A stretch of 64,000 bases of DNA, from NCBI GenBank assembly GCA_031180725.1, contig JAPSLO010000001.1:124001-188000 (forward strand), in the 5' to 3' direction. Positions 36,038-44,421 of the stretch are shown here, in pieces; position 1 is the stretch's first letter; each line of letters begins with the position of its first letter. Origin of the DNA: Roseomonas sp. GTDB taxonomy: Bacteria; Pseudomonadota; Alphaproteobacteria; Acetobacterales; Acetobacteraceae. The position numbers were made by a program, and so were the translations under genes. The notes beneath the pieces are model-generated. The model was not told where the DNA came from. It made no database searches and saw only the letters and a list, made by a program, of their open reading frames with translations.

Positions 36038-38098
36038 TCAAACGGTCTCCCGGCCCACCGTCACATCCAGCCAGCCACGCCGGTCGAGCCGCGCGCTGTC
36101 GTCCGGCAGCAGAAGCACGGTCGTCGTGTCGCTCTCCACAATGGCCGGGCCGGCCACGATCTGGTCGGGGGCGAGGTCAGTGAAGGTGTGGACGGGCAGG
36201 TCGCGCATCCCGCCGGCCACCAGGGCGCGGCGGGTGCCGAGCGGCTTCGCCGCGGCACCGTCCGGCAGCGGCCGGGCAGGGCGCGCCGGCAGGCGTCCCA
36301 CCGCGGCCACGCGCGCTGTCACCAGCACCACCTCCTCGCCGCGCAAGGCATAGGTGAACAGCGCCTCGTGCCGCTGGTGGAAGGCCTCCGCCACCCGCTC
36401 AGGCAGGCCCAGGGCTGACCACTCCACGCCGTCCAGCGGCACGGAGATCTCGAAGACCTGCTCGCCATAGCGCATATCGGCGCCGCGCCGGATCTCAGGT
36501 GTGCCGGGCATCCAGGCGGAAAGCCGCGCGCGGGCCTCGGCTTCCAAGGCGGCGAAGAGATTGCGCAGCCGCGCCTCCTCCGGCAGGCCCGCGCTGTCAG
36601 CCAGGCTGCGCGCCACTTCGTAGCGCAGGTCGGTCTGCAACATGCCCCAGGCGGAAAGCCCCGCCGCCAGCAGCGGGACGGCGACGCGCGCCATGCCGAG
36701 GTCGCGCGCGACGGCGCTGGCATGCAGCCCCGCGGCGCCGCCGAATGCCAGCAGGGTGAAGCCGCGCGGATCCACGCCGCGGCGTACGGTGGCGACGCGG
36801 ATGCCCTCCGCCATCGCGACATTGGCCAGTTGGTGGATGCCGGCGGCGCAGTCCATCACCGTCAGCCCGAGCTTCCCGGCCAGCCGCGCCACGGCCTGCT
36901 CCGCCGCTGCGCGGTCCAGCCGACGGCGGCCGCCCAGGAAACGTTCAGCGTCCAGGTAGCCCAGCACCAGGTTGGCATCGGTCACGGCGGGTTCCGTGCC
37001 GCCGGCGCCGTAGCAGGCGGGGCCCGGCACCGCCCCTGCGCTGCGCGGCCCGACGCGCAGCAGCCCGCCGGCATCGAGATGTGCCAGCGATCCACCGCCC
37101 GCGCCGAGCGTCACGATATCCAGGCTCTCCAGCGCGATGCGCTCGCCGCCCACGCTGCGCCCGCGGCCGAGCGTCGCCTCGCCACCCGCCACCAGCGCGA
37201 CATCGGTGGAGGTGCCGCCGACATCGAAGGTAACCAGGTTCTCGCCCAGCCCTGCGCGCGCTAGCGCCAGAGCGGCCGCCACGCCGCCGGCCGGGCCCGA
37301 CAGCGCCGTGCCGGCGGCCAGGCGCTGCGCTTCCTCCACCGGCGCCACGCCGCCATGGGAGAGGATGACAAAGAGCGGCCCACGGAAGCCGGCCTCCTGC
37401 AGCCGCGATTGCAGCCGGCCGAGATAGCGGCTGACGATCGGGCCCACCGCGGCGTTCACGGCGGTAGTGGAGAAGCGCTCGAACTCCTTGATTTGCGGAA
37501 GGACATCCGAGCTGAGAGTCACATAGGCATCGGGCAGGGCGGCGCGCAGCGCCTTGCCGGCCTGGCGTTCGTGGCGAGGGTCGCGCCAGGCATGCAGCAG
37601 GCAGACCGCCACGGCCTCCACGCCTTCCGCGCGCAGCTTCGCGATGGCGGCATCGAGAGACGCTGCATCCAGCGCCGTCTCCACACGGCCGTCGGCGCGC
37701 AGCCTTTCCTTCAGCGGCAGGCGCAGCCGGCGCGGCACCAGGGGCGGGGGCGGGGGCAGGCGCAGATCGTAGCGCTCGGGCTTCAGCCCTTCCCGCATCT
37801 CGACCACGTCGCGATGGCCCTCGGTGGTCAGCAGCGCGACCTTCGCCGTGCGGCGTTCCAGCAGCGCGTTGGTGGCCACCGTCGTGCCATGCACCAGCCG
37901 CTCCGTCTCCGCCAGCAGCGCAGCAAGCGGCAGGCCCAGCATCTCCGCCAGCCGTGCCAGGCCATCCAGCACGCCTTGCGACTGGTCCTGCGGCGTGGTG
38001 GCGGCCTTGGCGAGCAGGGTCGTGCCATCGGCGCCGATGCAGACGACATCGGTGAAGGTGCCGCCGACATCCACGCCGATGCGATAGGGGCCCTGCAT
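36038..38098 (-). CDS. hyuA: Hydantoinase/oxoprolinase subunit A
   Basis: A 686-residue protein of the HyuA family. The N-terminal ATP-binding ASKHA-type motif GVDVGGTFTDVV is at residue 8, LVHGTTVATNALLERR follows, and DVGGTSTDVALVAGG lies in the middle. With the HyuB partner encoded just upstream it forms an ATP-dependent hydrolase for five-membered cyclic amides such as N-methylhydantoin or 5-oxoproline, or possibly an acetone-carboxylase-like enzyme; the substrate cannot be read from sequence. Its ATG overlaps the hyuB stop by one base (TGATG), which implies translational coupling. Confidence 0.92.
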   Translation of the reverse strand: MQGPYRIGVDVGGTFTDVVCIGADGTTLLAKAATTPQDQSQGVLDGLARLAEMLGLPLAALLAETERLVHGTTVATNALLERRTAKVALLTTEGHRDVVEMREGLKPERYDLRLPPPPPLVPRRLRLPLKERLRADGRVETALDAASLDAAIAKLRAEGVEAVAVCLLHAWRDPRHERQAGKALRAALPDAYVTLSSDVLPQIKEFERFSTTAVNAAVGPIVSRYLGRLQSRLQEAGFRGPLFVILSHGGVAPVEEAQRLAAGTALSGPAGGVAAALALARAGLGENLVTFDVGGTSTDVALVAGGEATLGRGRSVGGERIALESLDIVTLGAGGGSLAHLDAGGLLRVGPRSAGAVPGPACYGAGGTEPAVTDANLVLGYLDAERFLGGRRRLDRAAAEQAVARLAGKLGLTVMDCAAGIHQLANVAMAEGIRVATVRRGVDPRGFTLLAFGGAAGLHASAVARDLGMARVAVPLLAAGLSAWGMLQTDLRYEVARSLADSAGLPEEARLRNLFAALEAEARARLSAWMPGTPEIRRGADMRYGEQVFEISVPLDGVEWSALGLPERVAEAFHQRHEALFTYALRGEEVVLVTARVAAVGRLPARPARPLPDGAAAKPLGTRRALVAGGMRDLPVHTFTDLAPDQIVAGPAIVESDTTTVLLLPDDSARLDRRGWLDVTVGRETV

Positions 38099-39795
38099 CA
38101 GACCAGACCCTCCGTCGCATCGGCGGCGCGCGCGGCGGGGTCGCGCTTCTCGGGCGGTCCCCAGCCGCCACCGCCGCCGGATTGCACCACCAGCACATCG
38201 CCCGGCTGCAACGCGATGCCCGTTTCCTTGGTCTTCAGCACGCGCTCGGTGCCATCGGCGTGGCGCAGCACATAGTGGTGCGGCGCGCCATCCTGCCCGC
38301 CGGCCATGCCGGCAGCGCCGTGGCGGGCGCCGTCGCCGGCCGTATTGGCGCGGGCCTCGCCCTCGGTCTCGATCGCCAGTTCCAACTCGGCCCCTAGCCC
38401 GCCGCGATGCGTGCCGTCGCCGGCCGAGCCGGGGCGGAATTCATGGCGGCGGAAGAAGAGCGGGAAGCGCGCCTCCGCCATTTCGACGCTGCCGAATTTC
38501 AGGCCGCCGGCGGAATGCCATTCCCCGGCGGTGGACCAGCCATCGCCCTTCGCATGGCCGCCGCCGCCCGGGCGGGCATGGAAGAGGTGCCAGACGAAGC
38601 CGCGCCCGCGGCGCGGATCGCGACCCTGGATGGCCACGCGGAAGCGCCGCCCCCAGCCGCCCATCACACGGTCGGGGCAGGCGGGGGCCAGCGCCTTGAC
38701 GATGGCCTCCACGATCTCGTTCGACGGATGGCTGGTGCAGAGCGTGACGGCTGCGCCTTCACGCGGGCGCACGATGCTCCCCTCCGGCGCGGTCACGCTC
38801 AGCGGGCGGAAGGCGCCGTCGTTCTTCGCCACCTCGGGGTCCAGCAGATAGGCCAGCGCCATGCGCGCCGCGCTGACCGTGTTGGGCCAGGAGGAATTGA
38901 CGAAGCCGCGCACCTGCGGGGCGCTTTCCGAAAGGTCCACCGCGATCGTCCCGCCGCGCTTCGTCACCCGGGCGCGGATGGCGATGTCCGTGGCGCCATG
39001 GCCGTCATCGTCGAGCACCGCCTCGCCCTGGTATTCGCCATCCGCCCAGGCGCCGATGATGCGGCGGGCATGGGTTTCCGCCAGGTCCAGGATCGCGTCC
39101 ACCGCGACATCGAGCTTCGCCGCGCCATGAGCGGCGATCAGCTCCTCCAGCCGCTTCGCACCCAGCCGCGCGGCGCCCCACATCGCCATCAGGTCGCCGC
39201 GGAAGTCGCGGGCGATGCGCGTGTTCAGCGCCAGCATCGCCACCAGGTCCTCGCGCAACGTGCCGCCTTCGCCGAGGCGAATGGGCGGGATGCGGATGCC
39301 TTCCTGCCAGATCTCGAAGGCCGATGGGTTGTAGCCGCCATGCGTGGCGCCGCCGATGTCGGACTGGTGCGCGCGCACCACGCAAAGGAAATGCAGCGCC
39401 GCGCCCCTATGATCCGAGGCCGCAGCCCGAGGGCCCGGATCGGGCTGGCCAGACATATCGTCGAAAACGGGCAGCACGATGGTCAGGTCCGGCAGGTGGC
39501 TTCCGCCATGCCAGGGGTCGTTCAGCAGGTAGCATTCGCCCGGTCGGATCGTCGCGCCGAAGGCGTCCAGCACGGCCTGGGCGGCAAAGGGCATGGCGCC
39601 GACATGCACCGGGATGTGGTCCGCTTGCGCCACCAGCCGCGCCCGCGCATCGCACAGCGCAATCGAGAAATCGCGCGAGGAGTTCAGGATCTGCGAGGTC
39701 GCGGTACGCAGCAGCGCCTCGCCCATCTCCTCCACAATGGCGCGGAAGCGGTTTTCCAACACGGCCAGGGTGACCGGATCGGCGCTGAGGCTCAT
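38098..39795 (-). CDS. hyuB: Hydantoinase/oxoprolinase subunit B
   Basis: A 565-residue HyuB protein with the usual text: RFRAIVEEMGEALLRTATS, SRDFSIALCDARARLVAQA and HVGAMPFAAQAVL, then NDPWHGGSHLPDL and GGGGWGPPEKRDP near the C-terminus. It is the catalytic partner of HyuA and comes first in the pair. No transporter or amidase specific for a cyclic amide lies next to it on the same strand, so the substrate is open. Confidence 0.92.
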   Translation of the reverse strand: MSLSADPVTLAVLENRFRAIVEEMGEALLRTATSQILNSSRDFSIALCDARARLVAQADHIPVHVGAMPFAAQAVLDAFGATIRPGECYLLNDPWHGGSHLPDLTIVLPVFDDMSGQPDPGPRAAASDHRGAALHFLCVVRAHQSDIGGATHGGYNPSAFEIWQEGIRIPPIRLGEGGTLREDLVAMLALNTRIARDFRGDLMAMWGAARLGAKRLEELIAAHGAAKLDVAVDAILDLAETHARRIIGAWADGEYQGEAVLDDDGHGATDIAIRARVTKRGGTIAVDLSESAPQVRGFVNSSWPNTVSAARMALAYLLDPEVAKNDGAFRPLSVTAPEGSIVRPREGAAVTLCTSHPSNEIVEAIVKALAPACPDRVMGGWGRRFRVAIQGRDPRRGRGFVWHLFHARPGGGGHAKGDGWSTAGEWHSAGGLKFGSVEMAEARFPLFFRRHEFRPGSAGDGTHRGGLGAELELAIETEGEARANTAGDGARHGAAGMAGGQDGAPHHYVLRHADGTERVLKTKETGIALQPGDVLVVQSGGGGGWGPPEKRDPAARAADATEGLV

Positions 39796-39916
39796 CCGGG
39801 CAGGGTCGGGCTAGGGGCGGGAAGCGTCAAGTGTAACCCAAGAGTGAACAGCCCGCCTGCGATCCGACACGGCTGCGGTGCGTTCCCGCGCCCGGGATCG
39901 ATCAGGGACCGACGCA

Positions 39917-41449
39917 ATGTTCATCGCACGGGCGGGTCAGGACATGGCCGCGGGCGCACCTGTTGCCCTGATCGCCCGTCCAAGGACGCTGACATCCATT
40001 CTGGTCCTGATGGCGGCGGCCCTGCTGCTGCGCGCCCCCGCCTTCATCGCCGCCGTGACCGACCCGGACGAAGGTCTCTATGTGGTGCAGGCGGCGTCCT
40101 GGCTGCGCGGCCAATGGCCCTATATCTGGGTCTGGGACATGCATCCGCCCGGGGCGCCGGCGCTGCTGGCGCTGGCGCAGGCCGTGGTGGCCGATCCCGT
40201 GCTGGCAGCCCGGCTTGCGGGTTGCCTGGCCGTGGGCGCCACCGCCTGCCTGCTGCGCGCCCTTGCGCTTCGGCTGGGCGCGGAGCCGGCCACCGCGCTG
40301 GTGGCCGGTCTGCTCTATGTCGCGCATAGCCTGTTGAATGGCGGGTTGGCGACGAACACCGAACTGCTCTTCGCGCCCTTCGTGGTCCTGGCCGCACTGC
40401 TGCTGCTCGGCGAGGTGCAGCATGCCGGCCCGCCGCGCAGCCTGCTGGTGCTGGCGGCCGGGCTTTCCGCCGGCATGGCGCTGTGGGTGAAGCAGGTCAC
40501 GGCGCTGGAAAGCTCCGCGCTCTGGCTGACCATGGTGGTGGTGGCGCTGGCACAGGGCCGATTGCGCTGGCCACGGCTGTTCGGCCTGGCAGGGCTCTTC
40601 GCACTCGGCGCCGGCGCGCCGACGCTGGGCGTTGCGGCCGGCTACTGGGCCTCCGGTCACTTTGCCGACTGGCTGCAGGGCAATATCCTGGCGCCGCTCG
40701 CCTATGTCGGGGCGAAGGACGAGGCACCGGGGCTGCGCCTTGGGCTGGCGCTGGGTTTGCCGCCGCTCTCAGCCCTGCTGCTGGCCTGCTGCGGCCTGCG
40801 TTTCGCCGATGCGACGGCACGGCGGGCAGCACGGCTGCTGCTGCCCTGGCTGGCTGCTGCGGTGCTGGCGGTGGGCGCGCCGGGCAAATATTACGATCAC
40901 TACTTCCTGATCCTGGTGCCGCCGCTGTCGCTGCTGGCAGCCTTCGGGCTGACTGCCGCCATCCGCTTCGCCGTGCGGCAGGAGGTGCAGCGCGGCGCCT
41001 TTGCGGTGGCCGTCGCGCTGATGGTCGGGATCCCGACGGTGGCCATGCTGCAGCCACGCTTGGCGCATGGGCTGGGCCTGCGCGGAGCGGACCCCGTGCG
41101 GCAGGTGGCGCGGCTGGCGGCGGCGGAGCTTGGCCCCAGCGACACGCTCTTCGTGGCCAACTGGCATACCGTCACTTATGCGCTGGCCGGGAAGGCGCCG
41201 CCGACGCGATTCGCCTTCCCGATGCACCTCTCCGGCACGGAGCCGGAGCTGGCTGGCACCGACATCCAGGCGGAGCTGGAGCGCGTGCTGGCCCTGCCGC
41301 CCAAGGTCATCGTGCTGGATCCCAACCGCTGGGGACTGATCCGGGACGAGGCGCGCCGCGCCATAGAGGCGGCCGTGGCCCGCGACTACGAACTCGCCGG
41401 GGTGGTCTCGGATGGCGGGCGGCCGGTGGAGGTCTGGCGGCGACGCTGA
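39917..41449 (+). CDS. GT39-like membrane glycosyltransferase (ArnT/PMT superfamily)
   Basis: About 510 residues from ATG at 39917, chosen because CAGGGA lies about 9 bp upstream; a GTG at 39878 is in frame. Ten or more hydrophobic helices are visible. After the first helix comes DPDEGLYVVQAASWLRG, the acidic loop motif of lipid-linked sugar transferases, followed by HPPGAPALLAL. A periplasmic C-terminal part (residues about 400-510) lies after the last helix. The likely donor is a polyprenyl-phosphate sugar and the acceptor an envelope component; neither is known. It is 22 bp upstream of the adenylating enzyme gene. Confidence 0.83.
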   Translation: MFIARAGQDMAAGAPVALIARPRTLTSILVLMAAALLLRAPAFIAAVTDPDEGLYVVQAASWLRGQWPYIWVWDMHPPGAPALLALAQAVVADPVLAARLAGCLAVGATACLLRALALRLGAEPATALVAGLLYVAHSLLNGGLATNTELLFAPFVVLAALLLLGEVQHAGPPRSLLVLAAGLSAGMALWVKQVTALESSALWLTMVVVALAQGRLRWPRLFGLAGLFALGAGAPTLGVAAGYWASGHFADWLQGNILAPLAYVGAKDEAPGLRLGLALGLPPLSALLLACCGLRFADATARRAARLLLPWLAAAVLAVGAPGKYYDHYFLILVPPLSLLAAFGLTAAIRFAVRQEVQRGAFAVAVALMVGIPTVAMLQPRLAHGLGLRGADPVRQVARLAAAELGPSDTLFVANWHTVTYALAGKAPPTRFAFPMHLSGTEPELAGTDIQAELERVLALPPKVIVLDPNRWGLIRDEARRAIEAAVARDYELAGVVSDGGRPVEVWRRR

Positions 41450-41471
41450 GCCCGGACCATCATGGGGCCGA

Positions 41472-42968
41472 ATGGCCCTGCACGGTACGCTGACCGACAT
41501 CATCGAAAGCGTCGCAGACCGGCACCCCGATGCGCCGGCGCTGCCTGGCCTGACACATGCTGCGCTGGCCGCCGCGGTGCGGCGGCTGGCCGGCGGGCTG
41601 GCGGCGCAGGGCATCGGCCCGGGCGACAGGGTGGCGCTCTTCCTGCCGAATCGGCCGGGCCTCTTGCTGCTGCTGCTGGCCCTGGCCCGCCGCGGTGCAT
41701 GCGCGGTGCTGCTGAACACCAGGTTCCGTACCGCGGAACTCGCTCCGCTGCTGGCCCGCGCCCGGCCTTCCGCCATCGCCCTGGCGCGGGATTTTGCGGC
41801 GGTGGATGCCGGGGCCGTGCTGGCCGAGGTGCCCGCCGCCGACCGCGCCAGCCTGCGCTTCGCCATCGGGGTGGACGGGCAGGGCAGGGGGCAGGCGGCT
41901 GGTCTGCCCGTGCTGCCGATGGCTGCGCTATTGGAGGCGCCGGAAGCGCCCGATGCCGCAAGCTCCGAGGCGGAGTGCCTGACCTTCACTACCTCCGGCA
42001 CCACATCCGGTCCGAAACTGGTGCTGCATCGGCAGCGCAGCATCGCCCATCACGCAGCCTGCCTGGCGCCGCGCATTGGCACGGACCAGCCCGGCGCCGC
42101 CTTCCTGGCTGCTGTCCCGCTCTGCGGCACATTCGGGCTTTCCGCTGCGCTCGCGACCTTGGCCGGTGGCGGCGCGGTGCATCTGATGGAGCGATTCGAG
42201 GCGCGGGCGGCCGATGCGCTGATCCGCGAGGCCCGCATCACCCATCTGGTTGGCGGCGACGACCTGCTGCTGATGCTGGCCGAAGCCGCCGCGACGGCCT
42301 ATGCCCCCTTCAGCTTCACCGGCTTCGCCAATTTCCACGGCCATGCGGAAAGGGTGATGGCGGAATCGCGCCGGCTGAACCTGGCCGTGCGCGGCGTCTA
42401 TGGCAGTTCGGAGGCCCAGGCCCTGTTCGCCCTGCAGGATCCCGACGGGCCGCATGCCGGCATCGGTGGCGGGAGGCCCGCCAGCCCGGAAGCTGGGTTC
42501 GCGGTGGCCGAGGATGGTGAATTGCTGCTGCGCGGCCCCTCGCTGTTCGACCGCTACCTGGGGGACGAGGCCGCCACCGCCCGCGCCCGCACGCCGGATG
42601 GCTGGTTCCGCAGCGGCGACCTGGCCGCGATCCAGCCGGGCGGTGCGGGTTTCGACTTCCAGACCCGTGCCGGGGATGCACTGCGGCTGTCCGGCTTCCT
42701 CGTCGCGCCGGAGGAGATCGAGGGCTTCCTCCTTGCCCAGCCCGGCGTCGCCGCCGCCCAGGTGGTGGCGCATGAGGGCAAGGCGGTGGCCTTCCTCATT
42801 CCCGGTCCCGGCTATGACGAAGCCGCCCTGCGCGCTGCCTGCGCCGCGCGGTTGGCGCGCTTCAAGCAGCCCGCGCGCTTCGTCGCGCTGGCGGCCTTCC
42901 CCACCACCGATGGTCCCAATGGCCGCAAGGTGCAGCGCAGCAAGCTGAGAGAGATGGCGGCCGGGTGA
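41472..42968 (+). CDS. AMP-dependent synthetase/acyl-CoA ligase family protein
   Basis: 498 residues from ATG at 41472. The adenylation core motifs are present: TTSGTTSGPKLVLH (P-loop), YGSSE and FRSGDLAA. The C-terminal subdomain ends with GRKVQRSKL, in which the lysine is the expected A10 catalytic residue. It activates a carboxylic acid as the adenylate, probably to a CoA thioester. The substrate is unknown. The stop codon overlaps the GTG of the next gene, an MFS transporter, so a link between ligation and export of a small acid is plausible but unproven. Confidence 0.87.
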   Translation: MALHGTLTDIIESVADRHPDAPALPGLTHAALAAAVRRLAGGLAAQGIGPGDRVALFLPNRPGLLLLLLALARRGACAVLLNTRFRTAELAPLLARARPSAIALARDFAAVDAGAVLAEVPAADRASLRFAIGVDGQGRGQAAGLPVLPMAALLEAPEAPDAASSEAECLTFTTSGTTSGPKLVLHRQRSIAHHAACLAPRIGTDQPGAAFLAAVPLCGTFGLSAALATLAGGGAVHLMERFEARAADALIREARITHLVGGDDLLLMLAEAAATAYAPFSFTGFANFHGHAERVMAESRRLNLAVRGVYGSSEAQALFALQDPDGPHAGIGGGRPASPEAGFAVAEDGELLLRGPSLFDRYLGDEAATARARTPDGWFRSGDLAAIQPGGAGFDFQTRAGDALRLSGFLVAPEEIEGFLLAQPGVAAAQVVAHEGKAVAFLIPGPGYDEAALRAACAARLARFKQPARFVALAAFPTTDGPNGRKVQRSKLREMAAG

Positions 42969-44359
42969 AACCTTCCGATCCCCGCGTAGTAGCGGCCATC
43001 GTGGCCAGCGCGCTGTTCATGCAAAATCTGGATTCCAGCGTGGTGGCTACGGCGCTGCCTTCCATGGCACGCGATCTCCAGGCGGATCCAGTGCATCTCT
43101 CGGTCGCCATCACCTCCTATCTGGTGGCGCTTTGCGTCTTCATCCCGGTTTCGGGCTGGGTGGCGGACCGCTTCGGCGCCCGGCGCGTCTTCATGGCGGC
43201 GATTATCGTCTTCACCGGCGCCTCCGCCTGCGTCGGGCTCAGCCAAGGCCTGCCGTCGCTGGTGGCGGCGCGGGTGGTGCAGGGCATTGGCGGGGCGATG
43301 ATGGTCCCGGTCGGCCGGCTGCTGCTGCTGCGCCGCGTGACCAAGGAGGAACTGCTGACCGCCATGACCTGGCTGACCATGCCGGGCCTTCTCGGCCCGG
43401 TGCTGGGCCCGCCGGTGGGCGGCATTCTCACCGACGCCTTCTCCTGGCGTGCGGTCTTCTGGCTGAACATCCCGGTGGGGCTGCTGGGGCTGGTGCTGGT
43501 CTGGCGCTTCATCCCGGAAGTGGAGCGACAGGACCCGGGTCCCTTGGATGCGAAGGGGCTGACGCTCTGGGGTCTGGCGCTGGCGCTGATGATGGCGGGG
43601 CTGGAAACGTTGGGCCGGCCGATCGCGCCGCGCTGGTTCGCGCCCATCATGCTCGGGCTGGCGGTGATGACCTGCATCTTCGCCGTGCGGCATTCTAACA
43701 GCCGGGCACGGCCGGCGGTGGATCTTTCCCTGCTGAAGCTCACCGCCTTCGGCATGTCCATGGGCGGCGGCACGCTGTTCCGCGTCGGCGCGGCCGCGCT
43801 GCCCTTCCTGCTGCCGCTGAAGCTGCAGATCATCTTTGGCCTGTCGGCCAGCAGCAGCGGCCTGATCACCTTCGCCACCGCGCTTGGCGCCTTCACCATG
43901 AAGCCGCTGGTGCGGCCGGTACTCAAGCGCTACGGCTTTCGTACCACGCTGGCCGTCAACTGCGTGGCGGCGGCCCTGCTGGTGGCGGCCTGTGCGCTGT
44001 TCACGCCGGCCTGGCCACTGGCGCTGATCTTCGCCGTGCTGGCGATCGGCGGCACCACGCGGGCGCTGCAATTCACCGCGCTGGCCACCCTCTCCTATGC
44101 CGATGTCCCGCAGGAGAAGCTGGCTCCAGCCACCGCCATGTCGGGCACCCTGCAGCAACTCGGCCAGGCGCTGGGGGTGGTGCTGGGTTCATTGGGGCTG
44201 GAAGTGGCCATGCTGCTCACCGGTCATGGCGCGCCGGGGCCGCAGGAATTCTCGATCGCCTTCGTCATCGCCGGGCTGGTCGCACTCTCCTCGCTTCCAT
44301 CGACGTTGCGACTGCCGCCCGATGCCGGCCAGCGCATTTCGGGGCACCGCCTCAGGTAA
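42965..44359 (+). CDS. MFS drug/metabolite exporter, DHA2-like
   Basis: A 464-residue transporter with 12 to 14 predicted helices. LDSSVVATALPSMARDL in the first helix is the motif D1 of DHA-type exporters, and VSGWVADRFGARRVF is motif A. RVVQGIGGAMMVPVGRLLLLR is motif B, and GPVLGPPVGGIL is motif C of antiporters. It starts with GTG overlapping the adenylating enzyme's stop. Likely role: proton-driven efflux of a small hydrophobic compound. Confidence 0.9.
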   Translation: MKPSDPRVVAAIVASALFMQNLDSSVVATALPSMARDLQADPVHLSVAITSYLVALCVFIPVSGWVADRFGARRVFMAAIIVFTGASACVGLSQGLPSLVAARVVQGIGGAMMVPVGRLLLLRRVTKEELLTAMTWLTMPGLLGPVLGPPVGGILTDAFSWRAVFWLNIPVGLLGLVLVWRFIPEVERQDPGPLDAKGLTLWGLALALMMAGLETLGRPIAPRWFAPIMLGLAVMTCIFAVRHSNSRARPAVDLSLLKLTAFGMSMGGGTLFRVGAAALPFLLPLKLQIIFGLSASSSGLITFATALGAFTMKPLVRPVLKRYGFRTTLAVNCVAAALLVAACALFTPAWPLALIFAVLAIGGTTRALQFTALATLSYADVPQEKLAPATAMSGTLQQLGQALGVVLGSLGLEVAMLLTGHGAPGPQEFSIAFVIAGLVALSSLPSTLRLPPDAGQRISGHRLR

Positions 44360-44421
44360 CGGCCGGTTCATGAATTGGCCGGCACGGCGTGCCATTCTCC
44401 CGCGCGGGAGAGGAGATCGCC

